A stretch of DNA of 64,000 bases from Chrysomallon squamiferum (lineage: Eukaryota; Mollusca; Gastropoda; Neomphalida; Peltospiridae). The notes below the pieces were generated by a model. It saw only the letters and a program-made list of their open reading frames with translations. It was not told where the DNA came from and did not search any database. Of this stretch, positions 25,671 to 46,898 are shown piece by piece; the first letter of the stretch is position 1; each line of letters opens with the position of its first letter. The stretch spans positions 16,903,976 through 16,967,975 of the forward strand of contig CM022665.1 in NCBI GenBank assembly GCA_012295275.1, given 5' to 3'. The position numbers were made by a program, and so were the translations under genes.

Positions 25671-27353
25671 ATTCCTTGATAATGTCTCTGCTTCTTCCTT
25701 GTATTTATCATCAACAAAGACTGATACTACAAAACAACACCTCCTAGTTTATAGAAGAGAAAAAAATGAAGATGTAAACTAAATTGATTATGATATAAAA
25801 TAATAATAATTTTATAACAAAGTACTGTAAATTAATCCTTTTCTTTTACCTGTATTAGTGCATCAAGTAACAAAGTTGCCACAGATTTTTCCTCATTATC
25901 TTGTTGAAACAGAACTTCACAAACATGTTCTCTAAAAAACAAAATCAGATATTCCATTTATTTTCATTTAGTCAAATGTTTTATTTCATTTTAAAAAAAT
26001 ATTTAAAAAGAAAGAAGGAAAGTAAGAAAACACATTTAGTGATACAATTTAGACTAATAATTAATTTTACTCTATTAATATAATTATCTAATATAAAAGC
26101 TGATAATTAATAAAATAAAGTGTAATATAAATTCTGATACTTAATCAAATAAAGTGTAATATAAATTCTGATACTTAATAAAATAAAGTGTACAATGAAA
26201 TCTGATAATTAATGAAGTGAAATGAAAAATGAAACCTGATTTCTCCTTTTATGTTGATCACATTACTTCCATCAAGAGGAAAGGCCATATCTGGAGGTGG
26301 CTTTGGTAGCTAAAATACAGAAATATAGGAAATTTAAAATCTCTCTCTTAATAATTTATTAATTATTTAAAATTATAAACATACAAATATAATTCCCTAA
26401 CAAAAGTAAATGATTAAATATATTTAATAATATTATTCTAATAATAATAATGATGATAATAATAATAATAACAGTAACAAGATCAAAAAATAATTAAAAA
26501 ATGAAAGATTGAGAAATGGTTTTTTTAGAAAATGAATAAAAGGTATGCACCTCAGCATCACTATTTCCATTAATATAATCTTGAATTTTCTTTGCTCTCT
26601 TTGAAATTTGTAACAAAGCAACACTGAACTGCAATGGAAGAAAATATTTTAAATAAATTAATAACTGCCAAATAACTCCTATCTCCACATACACCTTATT
26701 AGGTGTTGTAAACCTGAATACAGACAAAATCCATTCTGACAGCCTGTTTTATCACTAAAGGAAAACAGAAATAATGAATAGACTATTATTGACAACTCTG
26801 TATGTTTGTACTGAACAAAAATTATATCGAATACCTTTTACCTCCTCCAAAACCTCTTCATTGATATCATCTAAAACAAAGATAAAAAAAGTTTAAAAAA
26901 AAATTAAATCACTTTTAGGCCTACCCAACAGTCATAAAATTAATTTTAAAAAAAACAACCAAAAGAACAAAAAAAAAAAAAAACAGGCAAATATTATATT
27001 ATTTTAACTCAACCCTTTCTATTATTCTTATGTTATTACACTTTAATTTTTTTTTATAAATGATTAAAATATTTTTCATATGTATCTATTACTCAGTAAT
27101 ATTAATTTAAAACTGTGTGATAATAAAATAAAACTTTTTAAATTAATAATAATAATAATAATAATAATAACAACAACAATAATGATAATGATAATAATTA
27201 AATATTCAAATATTTTCTGTCTCACAATTACAGCTTGCAAGATCACTTACAGCAGTATGCCATTGTAAACAAGGCGCTGTTGTATGAGAAACAGAACTTT
27301 TTTCTGAAATCTTATAAAAGAATCAATATCAAATCTGTATTGTAAAACAATGC

Positions 27354-27358
<5 letters not shown>

Positions 27359-27387
<29 letters not shown>
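27359..27387. repeat. (AAT)n microsatellite in intron 7 of the second ACTR10 copy
   Basis: About nine AAT units. A similar run occurs in the corresponding intron of the intact copy (about 17080-17105). Confidence 0.8.
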
Positions 27388-27935
27388 TTACAATTTGCAA
27401 AAATTAATAAATAAAACAAGAAACAGAGAGAGACATAACCAATCACTGAGGTCAAAGTGCGTGGTTCGTTGTCATTGTAATTTTTTATTGTTCCATGTTC
27501 TTTTAGTTGGGCCTCGATCTGACTGTAAAAAAAAAAATAACATGATATAAAGCTAGTACTATTTCAATATTTAACAAATAGAAAACTAATACCACAAATC
27601 TTTGGAAATGATAAAAATTTGATTATATTTGTTTTTCACGTATATATCATTATTTTTACTATTTTCTGTATTTTCAAAAATATTATAGTCATTTATTTCC
27701 ATTATCTTATTATTATTTTAATACATGTTATTTCTTCTGTTTTGGAAGTCTGAACTTTTCTTATCAGTGGTATTAACATTTTATTTTATTTGATCTTTTA
27801 AGACATATTTTTATGAACACATTTTTGTTTATTCTTTCTCTATGCCAGAAAACCAAATTCTTGTAATTACAGTTTTGTAACATGTTTTTATATAAGAAAA
27901 ATGTATTTATAAATAACAGATATTATATAAAAACA

Positions 27936-28441
27936 AAATAAAAGAGAATGTAAAGAAATAAATTGGTTTTGTAAAGTGTATTTATCTTGGAGATCAGACA
28001 AATTATTTTAATGCCTTTGGCTAGAGTTACAACATTTATTGACTCCTTCTGCTTCAGTATGGTACGTATTGTACAAGTACTATGCTTATACTGCCCAGCC
28101 AAGTCGACTATATGCATACTTCACTCATGTTTTTCTATGATATCATGCTTTAATTCAACAGACATCATCCACTTCTTCTTTTCAGCATTGTACTTTGCAC
28201 CCACTTTCTTAGGATCCATGGTCAGAAAAAATTAATTTAGAAAAATACTGCACAAAACGTGATTACAACCCAACAAAGATGCTTCTGCAGCAATGTAACC
28301 ACATGAAGCAAATGAGTGAGATGCAGGATGCTAGCTGAATGTTGTATTGTTCATTGCGGCAACTAGCGGCAGCATATCTGAAGCTCGCTTGTAACTCAGA
28401 AAACTTGTAAGTTTGTGCCCTCATAAGTCAAGGTACCACTG
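27936..28441 (-). mobile_element. Pogo/Tigger element C in intron 6 of the second ACTR10 copy
   Basis: On the minus strand it encodes ATG MDPKKV, then a clear helix-turn-helix segment (VDLAGQYKHSTCTIRTILKQ and SINVVTLAKGIKII, frames 28117-27940) typical of the CENPB-type N-terminal DNA-binding domain of pogo/Tigger transposases. The 5' terminal repeat ends at 28441 as CAGTGGTACCTTGACTTA on the minus strand. The catalytic DDE domain is missing. Confidence 0.7.
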
Positions 28442-30744
28442 AATTATTATTGTCATTGTTATTTTTATCAGTTGTGTAACTATAGTTGTAGCATAAAATC
28501 TATTATTATTATCATTACAACAATCATAATAAATAAACTACTACCAGATTAATGTTAAATCTTACCTCTGAATTGCTTTACTTCCAAGAGGAATCGCCTG
28601 AAAACCTTTCATAATAGGAATTCCATTATAAACCTACAGCTAAGGAATAATATTTTTTTACATTTAGTATTTAAAAAAAAAAAAAATGTTAATTAATTCA
28701 TTAATCACTTAATATAAAATAAATGAAAGATAGTAAAAATAATAAAATATGAGAAGTAAACCCCAAAAGAAGTTCTAAATGAAGTAATAATGATTAAATG
28801 AGATGACATTTTTCAAAAATGAATAAATAAAATGCAAAGTAAGTACCAGTAATTAATCAGAATTGTAAAGTATTATTCTATGAAAAAAAATGGACCTTTC
28901 TATTTTATATTTGCAGCACTAGAAAAACAAAGTTATGATAAGGCTAAAAAGGATACAGGTATCACAATAGTTTCATTGTAGCCAAGATCCATTACTAAAC
29001 CTGTATTCATTGCAACAGTCATTGCAACAGACCATGTGACTTGGAGCAAACAACACAGAGGCTATCTAAAGGAAATAAAAAGATTACAATTAATCATATT
29101 AATTAATAAATAATGAATGAATAAATAGTAATTTAAAAACATAAACATGACAAAACAAATTTAAATATCTGCTTTACATTTTATAATATTATCTTCTTTC
29201 AACTTTTTAAAAACCAATTTTTTTTTTTAATTTTTAATTTTTTTTTTTTTATATATATATTTTTTCGTATTAGGATATATAATGATAAAAATTACCATAA
29301 TGTTATGGACTTCAGTTTTCAGTTGATGCAAAAGTTTTCATTAAAATATTTATATTCATCTTTGCAGAGAAAGTTCATGTAAATGCTTCTGACACGTCAA
29401 TTGTGAGGTCTACTTAAGTTACAGTTCAGAGGATTCTCGACTACGGATGCACAAATATTAATCCAGAGATGCATCAGGCTTAAAGTCAGCTCTCTCTCTA
29501 GAGAGTTAAATATTTCTTTCTTTAGTAATAACATTCTTAATCAATCAATTCAACCACCCAGCAATTAATTTCTACATAAGTAAACCAAAGCTAACATGAC
29601 TGATTCAAGAATCCAAATCAAACCAACCTCGTAGTGGCAAAACAAAACCTTTGCCAGTGTTTCACGGAAGTTGGTTGGACACAGAAGTGATTCCACAACA
29701 ACATGTTTGTCTTTTGGAGTTATCAGCAAATGTCTGAAAACAAATACGATGTAATTATATTAAATCCAGTGACAATTTTAAAAGTCAATCAAATAACTGT
29801 TAGAAAGAGGTCATTGCATTGTGAGTTTGGGCAGAAGATTGATAAATTACAGACAGAGAGTTCAAGTGAGTTAGAGACAGTTAGAGAGTTAGAGTGAGAG
29901 ACAGAGAGATTTTTTCCACAATACAAATAATAAACAGCTACATTATATTTACTCTATATGTGAACAATAAAGGCTTTTACCGGAAGCATAAATAGTAAAA
30001 GAAATCCTTTAAGTATTCATACAGGTCATCACCATTTGCATAATTCCATATTTTCACCATCTAAATATATAAAGAAATCAGTGCTGGATGAAGGAATATT
30101 TATTCTGAACATCCAGATAAACTGTCAAGTTATTACATATTGAACCCATCTTTTACTTCCAGTTCACAAATTCACCACTTAAACCAGAAAATTTAAGTTT
30201 TTCAAAATTTAATGATTTCAAAGCAGAACCACATAAGAACTGAAGAATAGACAAGTACATTAACAAGCCATTTACTAGACCACCTATATATAAACCCTTA
30301 AAAGTCAAGAAACATACATCCACTGAAGGAGATTTAAAAATTATTTTACTCAAACTGGTGCTGTAACATATTTGTTGTGCACGTTTCTAATTGTGTGTGT
30401 TGTAAAGGTTTAATAAAATACCTTGCCAGTTTTGTTATCTTTTACTTCACTGCGTAAAATACATTTTGGAGCTGCTTCTCCTGCTAATCCACATCTGCAT
30501 AAAATAATTAAATTATGTTAACAATGTGTTGTATTTTATAATATTAACAGTATTAAGACTGAGGTTGTAGATATTTAATGTAATATTTTAATTAACATTT
30601 TATCAGTATAGGAAATTACTATTATTTTAAAACACTGACAACTACAGGAAAAACATTTAAAACAATTAAAAAATATAATGTATATTTTTATCAGAAAATA
30701 AACAAAGTTGTACTCATTAGGCCTTGATCTAAAACAGTAGGAGG

Positions 30745-30779
<35 letters not shown>

Positions 30780-31539
30780 AAAGAAGAAAAATGGAGAAAT
30801 GTGTACTAAGTTACTAAAACAGACAAGTTCTGGGACATGGTGAACTTCAGCAATGGTAGCAACACAAAAGCATTATTTTATTACTGTCAAACAAGGATGT
30901 ATTTTATATCTAATAAAAGGCATTTAAAACCTAGATTAAAAATAATAATAAAGTAAAATAAAATAAAATAAATATATAAATAATGACAAATATATTGAAT
31001 TTCAAAGCTGTCAAACCCAATTTCTGAATATAGAAATTTTGTGGAAAGGTCTACCATAAGTCAGAAGAAAAACATATTTCAAGAGACATCTTTACCAACT
31101 GTGCAGTATCTATTCAATAAAGTGTTCTTTCTAAAAACCTTAATAAAGGTAGACTTAATTAAATATTACATTTTTGGCCTGTATCAACTTATATCTGAAC
31201 GTGTCATCATTCCTGAGTAAGAGTTGTCGCTCTAGAGTAAGTAATTTTTATATACAGTTTTTCGTATCCTGCAGTCGACTATATAATTGAGTTTTTCCGT
31301 ATGTAGTTGGTATCTTTCATGAATCGGGCACTACCGCTTCATTTCAAATGACTATTAAACAATAAATACAAGATTATTTATCAAACACAAGCCAACGCTG
31401 AATATGAAAGCTAATAAAACTAAACTTTCCATTTGTCTATTCAGCGTAATGGAATGTTTTTGTTTTTCCCCAACATTCGGTTGTTATTTATCAACTTTCC
31501 CGTTTTGCTTTTGTTTTCTGAGTTTCAATTACGTCTTTA

Positions 31540-31890
31540 TAAGAAATAAACTGGTATGTGATCCCATTCTGCTTTTAATCATGTAGTAAATTAGTGTTCC
31601 ATTTTCAGGTTGATCGATATTCAGTCAAGATTTGTCGAACACACCCGTGCAAAAATTAACAAACATGGTTTATTCCCCATAGAAAATAAACTGATACGTG
31701 ATTTCATTCTACTTTTGAACATATACTAAATTAGCGTTCCATTTTGAAGTCGGGGATTCGCGCCATTTCTACAAGAAGTTTGATTTTTCTCTTGTACCTA
31801 AGATGCGAGATCGATACTCAGACAAGATCTATTGAACACAAAACATACCAGTTTAAAATAATAAACAAGGTGTAAAAACATAGCAAACTT
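31540..31890 (-). repeat. Local duplication with an exon-1 splice-donor relic, inside intron 1 and exon 1 edge of the second ACTR10 copy
   Basis: About 31540-31610 and 31680-31750 are similar direct repeats (AAATAAACTG ... AAATTAG-GTTCCATTTT). Around 31655-31680 the sequence AAAATTAACAAAC matches the start of intron 1 of the intact copy next to its exon 1, so a fragment of the exon 1/intron 1 boundary has been duplicated and left behind. Confidence 0.5.
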
Positions 31891-32412
31891 TGTGTACGAT
31901 GTGCCCAAATCAATGACGATAACGTCATCTTCACAACTGCTAACGCTATATGACACCATGATTCACAAAAAAGTGCGGAAACGATGCTCATGAAAGGACA
32001 TAATTACTGCAGTGGTGAGGTTATACTCCTGCACAATTCTCCATTCCAACAACTAAAAAATGGCAGCATGGAAAATGGTCTTACAAGCAAAATTATATCG
32101 TAAATAATTCTACCATCACTGAACCTAGTCTTATTCATTGTATCTAAGAAAGAAAACAAAATAAAGAAAAATAAATCATTTGAATTTGACTGTCAAGACT
32201 TCCAAACTGGTAACCAATTTCATTTCATTATTCAAAATATTCTCACAAAACTATACTATTTATAACAAATGTTATTAATTAAAAAATTATAAGAAGAATA
32301 ATGATAATAACCAAAATAAATAAATAAATATCTTGTTAAAATGGAAACCATATGCCATTTCAAGAAATTAACTATTGCATAAACACAGAACAAAATTCAC
32401 TTTTAAACAAGT

Positions 32413-32418
32413 TTTATT
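32413..32418 (-). terminator. Candidate MCM5 polyadenylation signal
   Basis: TTTATT on the plus strand is AATAAA on the minus strand, about 780 bp past the MCM5 stop. The surrounding sequence is shared with the relic at 22771-22776. Another AATAAA lies nearer, at about 33060-33065, so the actual site is uncertain. Confidence 0.4.
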
Positions 32419-33193
32419 TAAAATGTGAAAAGTTCAATATTAAACAAAACAATGACAGGTCTGCTATCACATCCCGAAAGAAAACAAATGAATGATTTGC
32501 AAGTTACACAACAGCTCAAAATTACATTTTCATCTGATACAAAATAATGTACTTCATATCATATTCAAAATATAACCTGCAAATAAATTTAAAGAAAAAA
32601 TATAAGAAAAAATATACAATGGGAAAATATCTGAATCATTTTATTGTTGTAACAACACAACTACCTACGCCAAAATTTTGAGATTTTTTGATCTCCCAAA
32701 ATCAACTGGTTATCTCAGAAAAATAATGTAAGTTTTTATTTTATAATCAGTCATCAAAAAATATTTCAATCCCTGTTTGAATGAGATTTATATAAAGGAC
32801 TGATAAACATTTCACCCTCATATTTACAAGATCATTCAGCAGATTTCATTCTTCACTTCCAGAAATTTCATTTGTTATGTTACTATTTCCTTCATCACAA
32901 TGTCAATGCTGAAGTTTACATTTTCTTGTATACACTTACTGAAGTAATTATCTAGTTCTGAACTGATTTCATGAGAAATCAGCTTGCTTTACACAAAAAT
33001 TATGAAGTATCAAGAATTTCATATAAAACACATACAATTTCTTTTTATGTATTTTTTTTTTTATTATAAGCCACTGAAAATTGTGTTATGGCTTGTTAAT
33101 TTTCTATTTAAAAAAAAAAAAAAAAAAAAAACCACATTTCGTCTTTAGATTTAAGTCAGCTTGGTGGGTTTTTTCCCCACAGATATTTTTTCT

Positions 33194-42052
<8,859 letters not shown>

Positions 42053-42090
42053 TTTCAACTTAGAAATTTGTCAACAATCTTTGTCTTTAA

Positions 42091-42113
42091 TTTGGCGCGA
42101 AATCTTTCCCGCC
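42091..42113 (-). promoter_or_regulatory. Two E2F-type sites upstream of MCM5
   Basis: TTTGGCGCGAAA (42091-42102) and TTTCCCGCC (42105-42113), 39-61 bp upstream of the MCM5 ATG at 42052. Both fit the E2F consensus TTTSSCGC. E2F control of MCM genes at G1/S is well established in animals, so these are probably functional. Confidence 0.7.
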
Positions 42114-43159
42114 ACGTCAACTGGTTTTTATAATGATAAACCGTACAATGTACAAACCACATCCGAAAGACCTTAACCAGTCTACTGAAGATAAACCAAG
42201 GGGAAATAAGCGGTCATTCGCGAGTGACTGAAATTTTATGTCCGATTTATTGATCTCGTGTGCTTTTTCTTTTATTAATCATTATTTATATTTATTTATT
42301 ATTATTTTTAATATACAATGAAAGAGAAGAAAGCTCGTGTTGCATTCCGTTGAACATTGTGTTAATAACGGCGTTTTTTTCGCAGTTTTTAATAAATTAC
42401 ACGTTCACTATAAACGAGAAAACAATCCATCATGCACTCGCAGGATTTATCCCGTAGACGAAATACTGATGTAAACTTTTTCCAGCCGTTAAATCTGTGA
42501 TACATAACGAAGAACCTCGCTCTTCATGCTCTTTTAAAAAGAAAAGACTCGCCATCCAATCCAAAGCATTTTTCCGTTCTTAGATTTATTTGATTTGATT
42601 TGATTTATTAATTATTTATGTACATGACGACGATGATGCACATTAAAACTTATTCAGACAGACCAATTTGAATTGCACTGCCTTTGCAGTTATGCAAAGA
42701 GGTACATGTATTTAGGACAACCCAAAAGGGGCGATCATTCTTACTAGCTTTTGTGGTAAAATCCATTTGGTTTGTTGAGCAGTTTACAGTTATATACTGC
42801 TTATTATAGGTACCTATAATTATGAAGAACCTTTTTTTTTTTTTTTTTTCATTTATTAATTTATTTTTAATGTTACGTGATTCCATTTAAAACAGTATAA
42901 TAATATTATTATGTTGTTGTTGCTTTTTTATGTTGGTGTATGGCGATTAATATATCTGAAAAAAAAAAAAAAAGCCCGTTATTGCCATTCACGTTTCTCT
43001 GTGTTCGATGGTAAGTAATCTTTTACACACACTCCAACAGTCATGAATGCACCCAAAGCGGCTTGTTCTTTAATATGCCAGTAGTCTAATAATGAATGGA
43101 ACGGGAGATAGCCAAACGGTTTTTTAGATGTGCAAGCAGGGATAATAATTTATTTAACC

Positions 43160-43204
<45 letters not shown>

Positions 43205-44955
43205 CAGTGTTTTGAAAACAGATTTTAAGCTTTAATATATTTTAACTGTTTTTGTTGTTCGTTGTAGTGTTTTTAAATGGCGCGTAAAAAGATAAGAAAA
43301 TAGACATTTTGTCAGAAGATAACGAAATACACTTCAACATCAACATTAGCTCTTTATCTGGCCCTCTTGATTTCATTTGCACTGCTTCCATTCGTAATAC
43401 TTATATAAATGCTGTCTTTCCTGCTTTGATTAAAATATTTGTTTTCTTTTATTTATTTATTTATTTTATTTTATTTTTACAATATACATATATTCAGAAA
43501 TGATAAAATAAATAATAATTATTAAAAAAATAGTTTAAAAAATGTTTAAAATGTACAACGTCGACATCATGATCATTATTATTATCATATATCTGTCTTC
43601 TGTGTATCAAGGTTGCATAACAAACATATGAACACTATTCTTTTTGGTATTTCAATTCATAATTAATATTTAAGGAACGGATCTGTAGCACTTCTGGCCA
43701 ACATGCTTCTGATTACTGGTCGTTTGGCGCGCTCTAACAATAATAGAAATAATAAGCACTGAAAACATGTTCTGGTACATCAAACAACTTGAAAATAGCC
43801 TCCACTGACTGTGTAAAGGTCACAAGGATTTAAATTCCAGATGAGACACATTTACGGAGATAAACAAGACCCAGTGTCGAACATATTAGCACAACAGCCG
43901 GATGTAAACAACGCAGTTAAACGTGTGTTTAGTGTAGACCAAATACCAAAGGCAAAAGAAAAAAACCCTATCTCATATATTAATTTTCCATTTTACACAC
44001 GATAGCCGTGTTTTACTTTTAACGCAGTTGTAATTTTATAGTAAGTTACGCAAGAGTACAATACGTTTTAATAATCTGCTTAATAGTATGGTATGTGCAT
44101 AATGCGTTGATATCTAACAAATGCATATAGGTATAATTATTATTTACGTTAACGTATTATACACCAAAAGATCAAACTTTTTGCGCGATACTCACACTCT
44201 TGTTAGTCTTCATTTATTGTCGTTTGCATATTTATTTACTTACATATTTATTTTCAGTTTTATTTAACGTATATCGCATGTGCATTACATGATCGTATGC
44301 ACGTATACACGTAATATAACATGATGTTTCTTATTAATGCAGATATATCATAATAGCATTTGTTACATTTTTAAAATTATAATTGTTTGTGTGATATATG
44401 TCTGAACTGGTATGATAGTGCATTATTTCAGAGTGATAGATGGTGCACGTATTCTACTCCATGACTACCGTTTTTATTGTTATTTCAAGTTACTTTCCGT
44501 TCGTCTGTTGGGCCCACTGGCCAGTAAACCCGAGTGCAAATCAGAATCAGCCAAGAGAAATAGAAAATTCATTTGAATATAATATAACGTAATAATTATG
44601 TATTTATTTCAAGCGTTTAAGTGTGGCCGACGTGGGCATATTCTCGATAACGGGGAAATCAATTTTCACTTGCACGAGAATTCGTTTTTAGAATATAGCG
44701 TACCTTTCGTTAATACAAAATATAAATTGTTTTGAGTTAATCTATGGAAACTGATATTAGGACATAACTGGAAAAGGTGCTGTTTGTATATTTACATGAA
44801 GTCATATCTATCTGAATTAATGTCATGTTTGCATGATTCTTTATTTACACGATAGTCCAGTACGCACATTGAATGATGATGTGAACGCGTGGAAAAGTTA
44901 AAAGTGTGTGCATAACTATTTGGTATAAAATGTATGCCCCTCATCACGATCTCAG

Positions 44956-44997
<42 letters not shown>

Positions 44998-45199
44998 TAA
45001 AAAATAATACATAAATTCATTTCTAGTTAATTGTTTATTGTTGTTGTTGTTGTTATTATTATTATTAAAAATGATATCGCCATATACATCCCACTTATAA
45101 AGAATTTATTACTTAATATTACAATTTTAATGTGTCTCTCGGTGTAAATAATAAAATAAAATATCTTTTATCGTATATGTTTGTTCTATAAACAATCCA
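42114..45199. other. Intergenic region upstream of MCM5
   Basis: No recognisable gene. Contains a TTA microsatellite (43163-43200), a TTTGA repeat near 42590-42610 and a CA microsatellite (44957-44993). Short open frames near 42260, 42650 and 43309 have no protein-like composition. Confidence 0.5.
44957..44993. repeat. (CA)n microsatellite
   Basis: About 18 CA units. Confidence 0.9.
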
Positions 45200-46379
45200 T
45201 TCTATTCAGCGTTCTGTCAGCCTAGCTGGTCTAACAACATGTCGCGGATGTTTTTCAATGAAAACAAATTTGCTACAATATCTGTCTAGTCAAACACCGC
45301 TAGTTGGAACATTCCCTTTTTTTAACAAATATATACTCTGCAGCCTCCACTGTAGTTTCATTGTTTTATTGTTTGTATCTAGCCAAGCTTGTGCAAGCTG
45401 CGAATGTCAAAACTCCCTAGACGTTTTATTCGCTAGGTGGTCATTTATTCGGTGGGTTAGAGATTGCCATAAACCGTTGATTAGTCACCCAGTCTACGGT
45501 AAAGCAGAAAACGAGCATCTAACTAAAGAGACTGTGTGTTGTGGCAGTAAACGCGAAAGACCGCTTAGAGAATCGGTAATCTGTAAATCTGGGGTGAGAC
45601 CCAAGAACCTTTAACACTGTGATAGGAGGGTGAACAGTTGTCTGTGGTAGCAGAAACCAATAATGAGTGGAAACAGTTACATTTTATCAGTACTCATCAA
45701 CGAAACAACACTGTTCGAGAGATATTGTATATTCGAGACCAATTAAGTTACTACGTATATGACAAAAAGTGGACAATGCTGAATACAGAGGTAATGTTTT
45801 AATCGTGAATTATTAATTATTTACATTTCGATACAGCATCAGTTGTTTTGCGTTTTTGTTCCGATGCTTAGATTCATTAGCATAATCATTATGTCACTGC
45901 AGGCCAGCGATCGTGTTTATTGGGGTTTAGGATCCTTGTTTTGGACTTAACTTGTCGGTAAAGGTGTTTGTAACATTTATTTTTGTATGTAACAGTGGCG
46001 CACCAAAGCCTACCGTTTAACCTTTGCTGTCGACAGTCGTTCACAAACAAGCATGGTCGCATTCTATTCAGAGTATTGTAACTGTTAGTGCGTGTTGCGT
46101 GTCATCACTGGTGCGTGCTATTTGCGCCGGTTTCGGAAGTCGATATCTATCGTGCATGCTCGGCGCATGTTGAAACCGACAGCTGCATTAATGTAATTGC
46201 TTGGGATTTCCTGCCATCATGTAGAATATGAATATTTGCTGGACATTGTCTGCACTTGCGTACATCCCCTAGCGTGTCGTTAACTTGACCTGACCAGTCT
46301 CGGACATGTTATCAGACAGCGGAATACAAACAGTACATTTTGTTACTGAAACGAAATTGTTGAATCATGGTCATGGAAG
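45200..46379 (+). promoter_or_regulatory. CpG-richer patch, possible promoter and first exon of a rightward gene
   Basis: GC and CpG content rises relative to the flanks, most clearly at 46000-46350, where several CG dinucleotides cluster. A plus-strand frame of 118 codons (45258-45614) has a hydrophobic stretch ending SSQACA that could be a signal peptide, but I recognise no family. A possible first coding exon is ATGGTCATGGAAG at 46367-46379, followed by GTAGGG, and another donor-like GTAATG follows CAGAG at about 45790. The roughly 17 kb beyond would then be intron. This is a guess from composition. Confidence 0.3.
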
Positions 46380-46825
46380 GTAGGGCTAAAAATACAAATA
46401 GATACAGTTTATATCGTTATAAAATCAATTGTATCTTGTCTGCATTATTATTATTATTATTATTATTTGACAGCGTTTAACATGACAGATACTAAATAAC
46501 AATGCATTAATAATTAATTCACAGTGATTTTATAAACATACCACTGAATGCACTGAAATAACACTACAATAAAACAGCAGTTACTTACAGTGGTGTTTAA
46601 CTACTGGTTTTTATTTTGTATTCATTCATCTGTAAATATTCAGATACTTTAGAAACTGTTGCATAACTATCACATAAAAATAAGGTAACATATTTATTTT
46701 TGATATCTGAATGTAGTTTTATTTCAACATTTTCAGGTTCCTTTCAGAGCTAACATTACCTCTAAAAAATAATTCTAATGCTGATACTATCCTTAAACCT
46801 AAAATTGTTTAATATTTAGATTTGA

Positions 46826-46897
<72 letters not shown>

Positions 46898-46898
46898 T
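46826..46898. repeat. (AAT)n microsatellite
   Basis: About 23 AAT units, among the longest trinucleotide runs in the window. Confidence 0.9.

Larger units (their letters stand above)
23452..31959 (-). pseudogene. ACTR10: Second ACTR10 copy, two frameshifts, probably a young pseudogene
   Basis: All 13 exons of the intact copy are present in order: 31959-31889, 30494-30422, 30060-29981, 29733-29624, 29061-28957, 28633-28566, 27522-27440, 26870-26835, 26628-26551, 26309-26236, 25931-25850, 24016-23815, 23588-23452, with GT-AG sites kept throughout. Exons 1, 4 and 7 differ in length by whole codons. Exon 5 is 105 nt instead of 104 (extra base near 29020-29030) and exon 9 is 78 nt instead of 77 (TTT instead of TT at 26600-26602). 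Each shift leads to an early stop with the ordinary splice sites. Exon 1 is diverged (MVSYSVSSCEDD) but still ends in the VIVIDLGTSYTK actin-fold motif. The C-terminus ends FNC rather than FQQSTI. Preserved splice sites and lack of nonsense changes elsewhere suggest it was functional until recently, or that alternative donors rescue it. Confidence 0.85.
22944..32530 (-). repeat. Tandem duplication unit 2 (carries the damaged ACTR10)
   Basis: Right-hand unit of the head-to-tail duplication. Exons 11-13, intron 12 and the end of intron 11 are nearly identical to unit 1, while exon 1 and much of the other introns are strongly diverged. The right edge lies within or just past the MCM5 3' UTR region. 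Confidence 0.8.
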
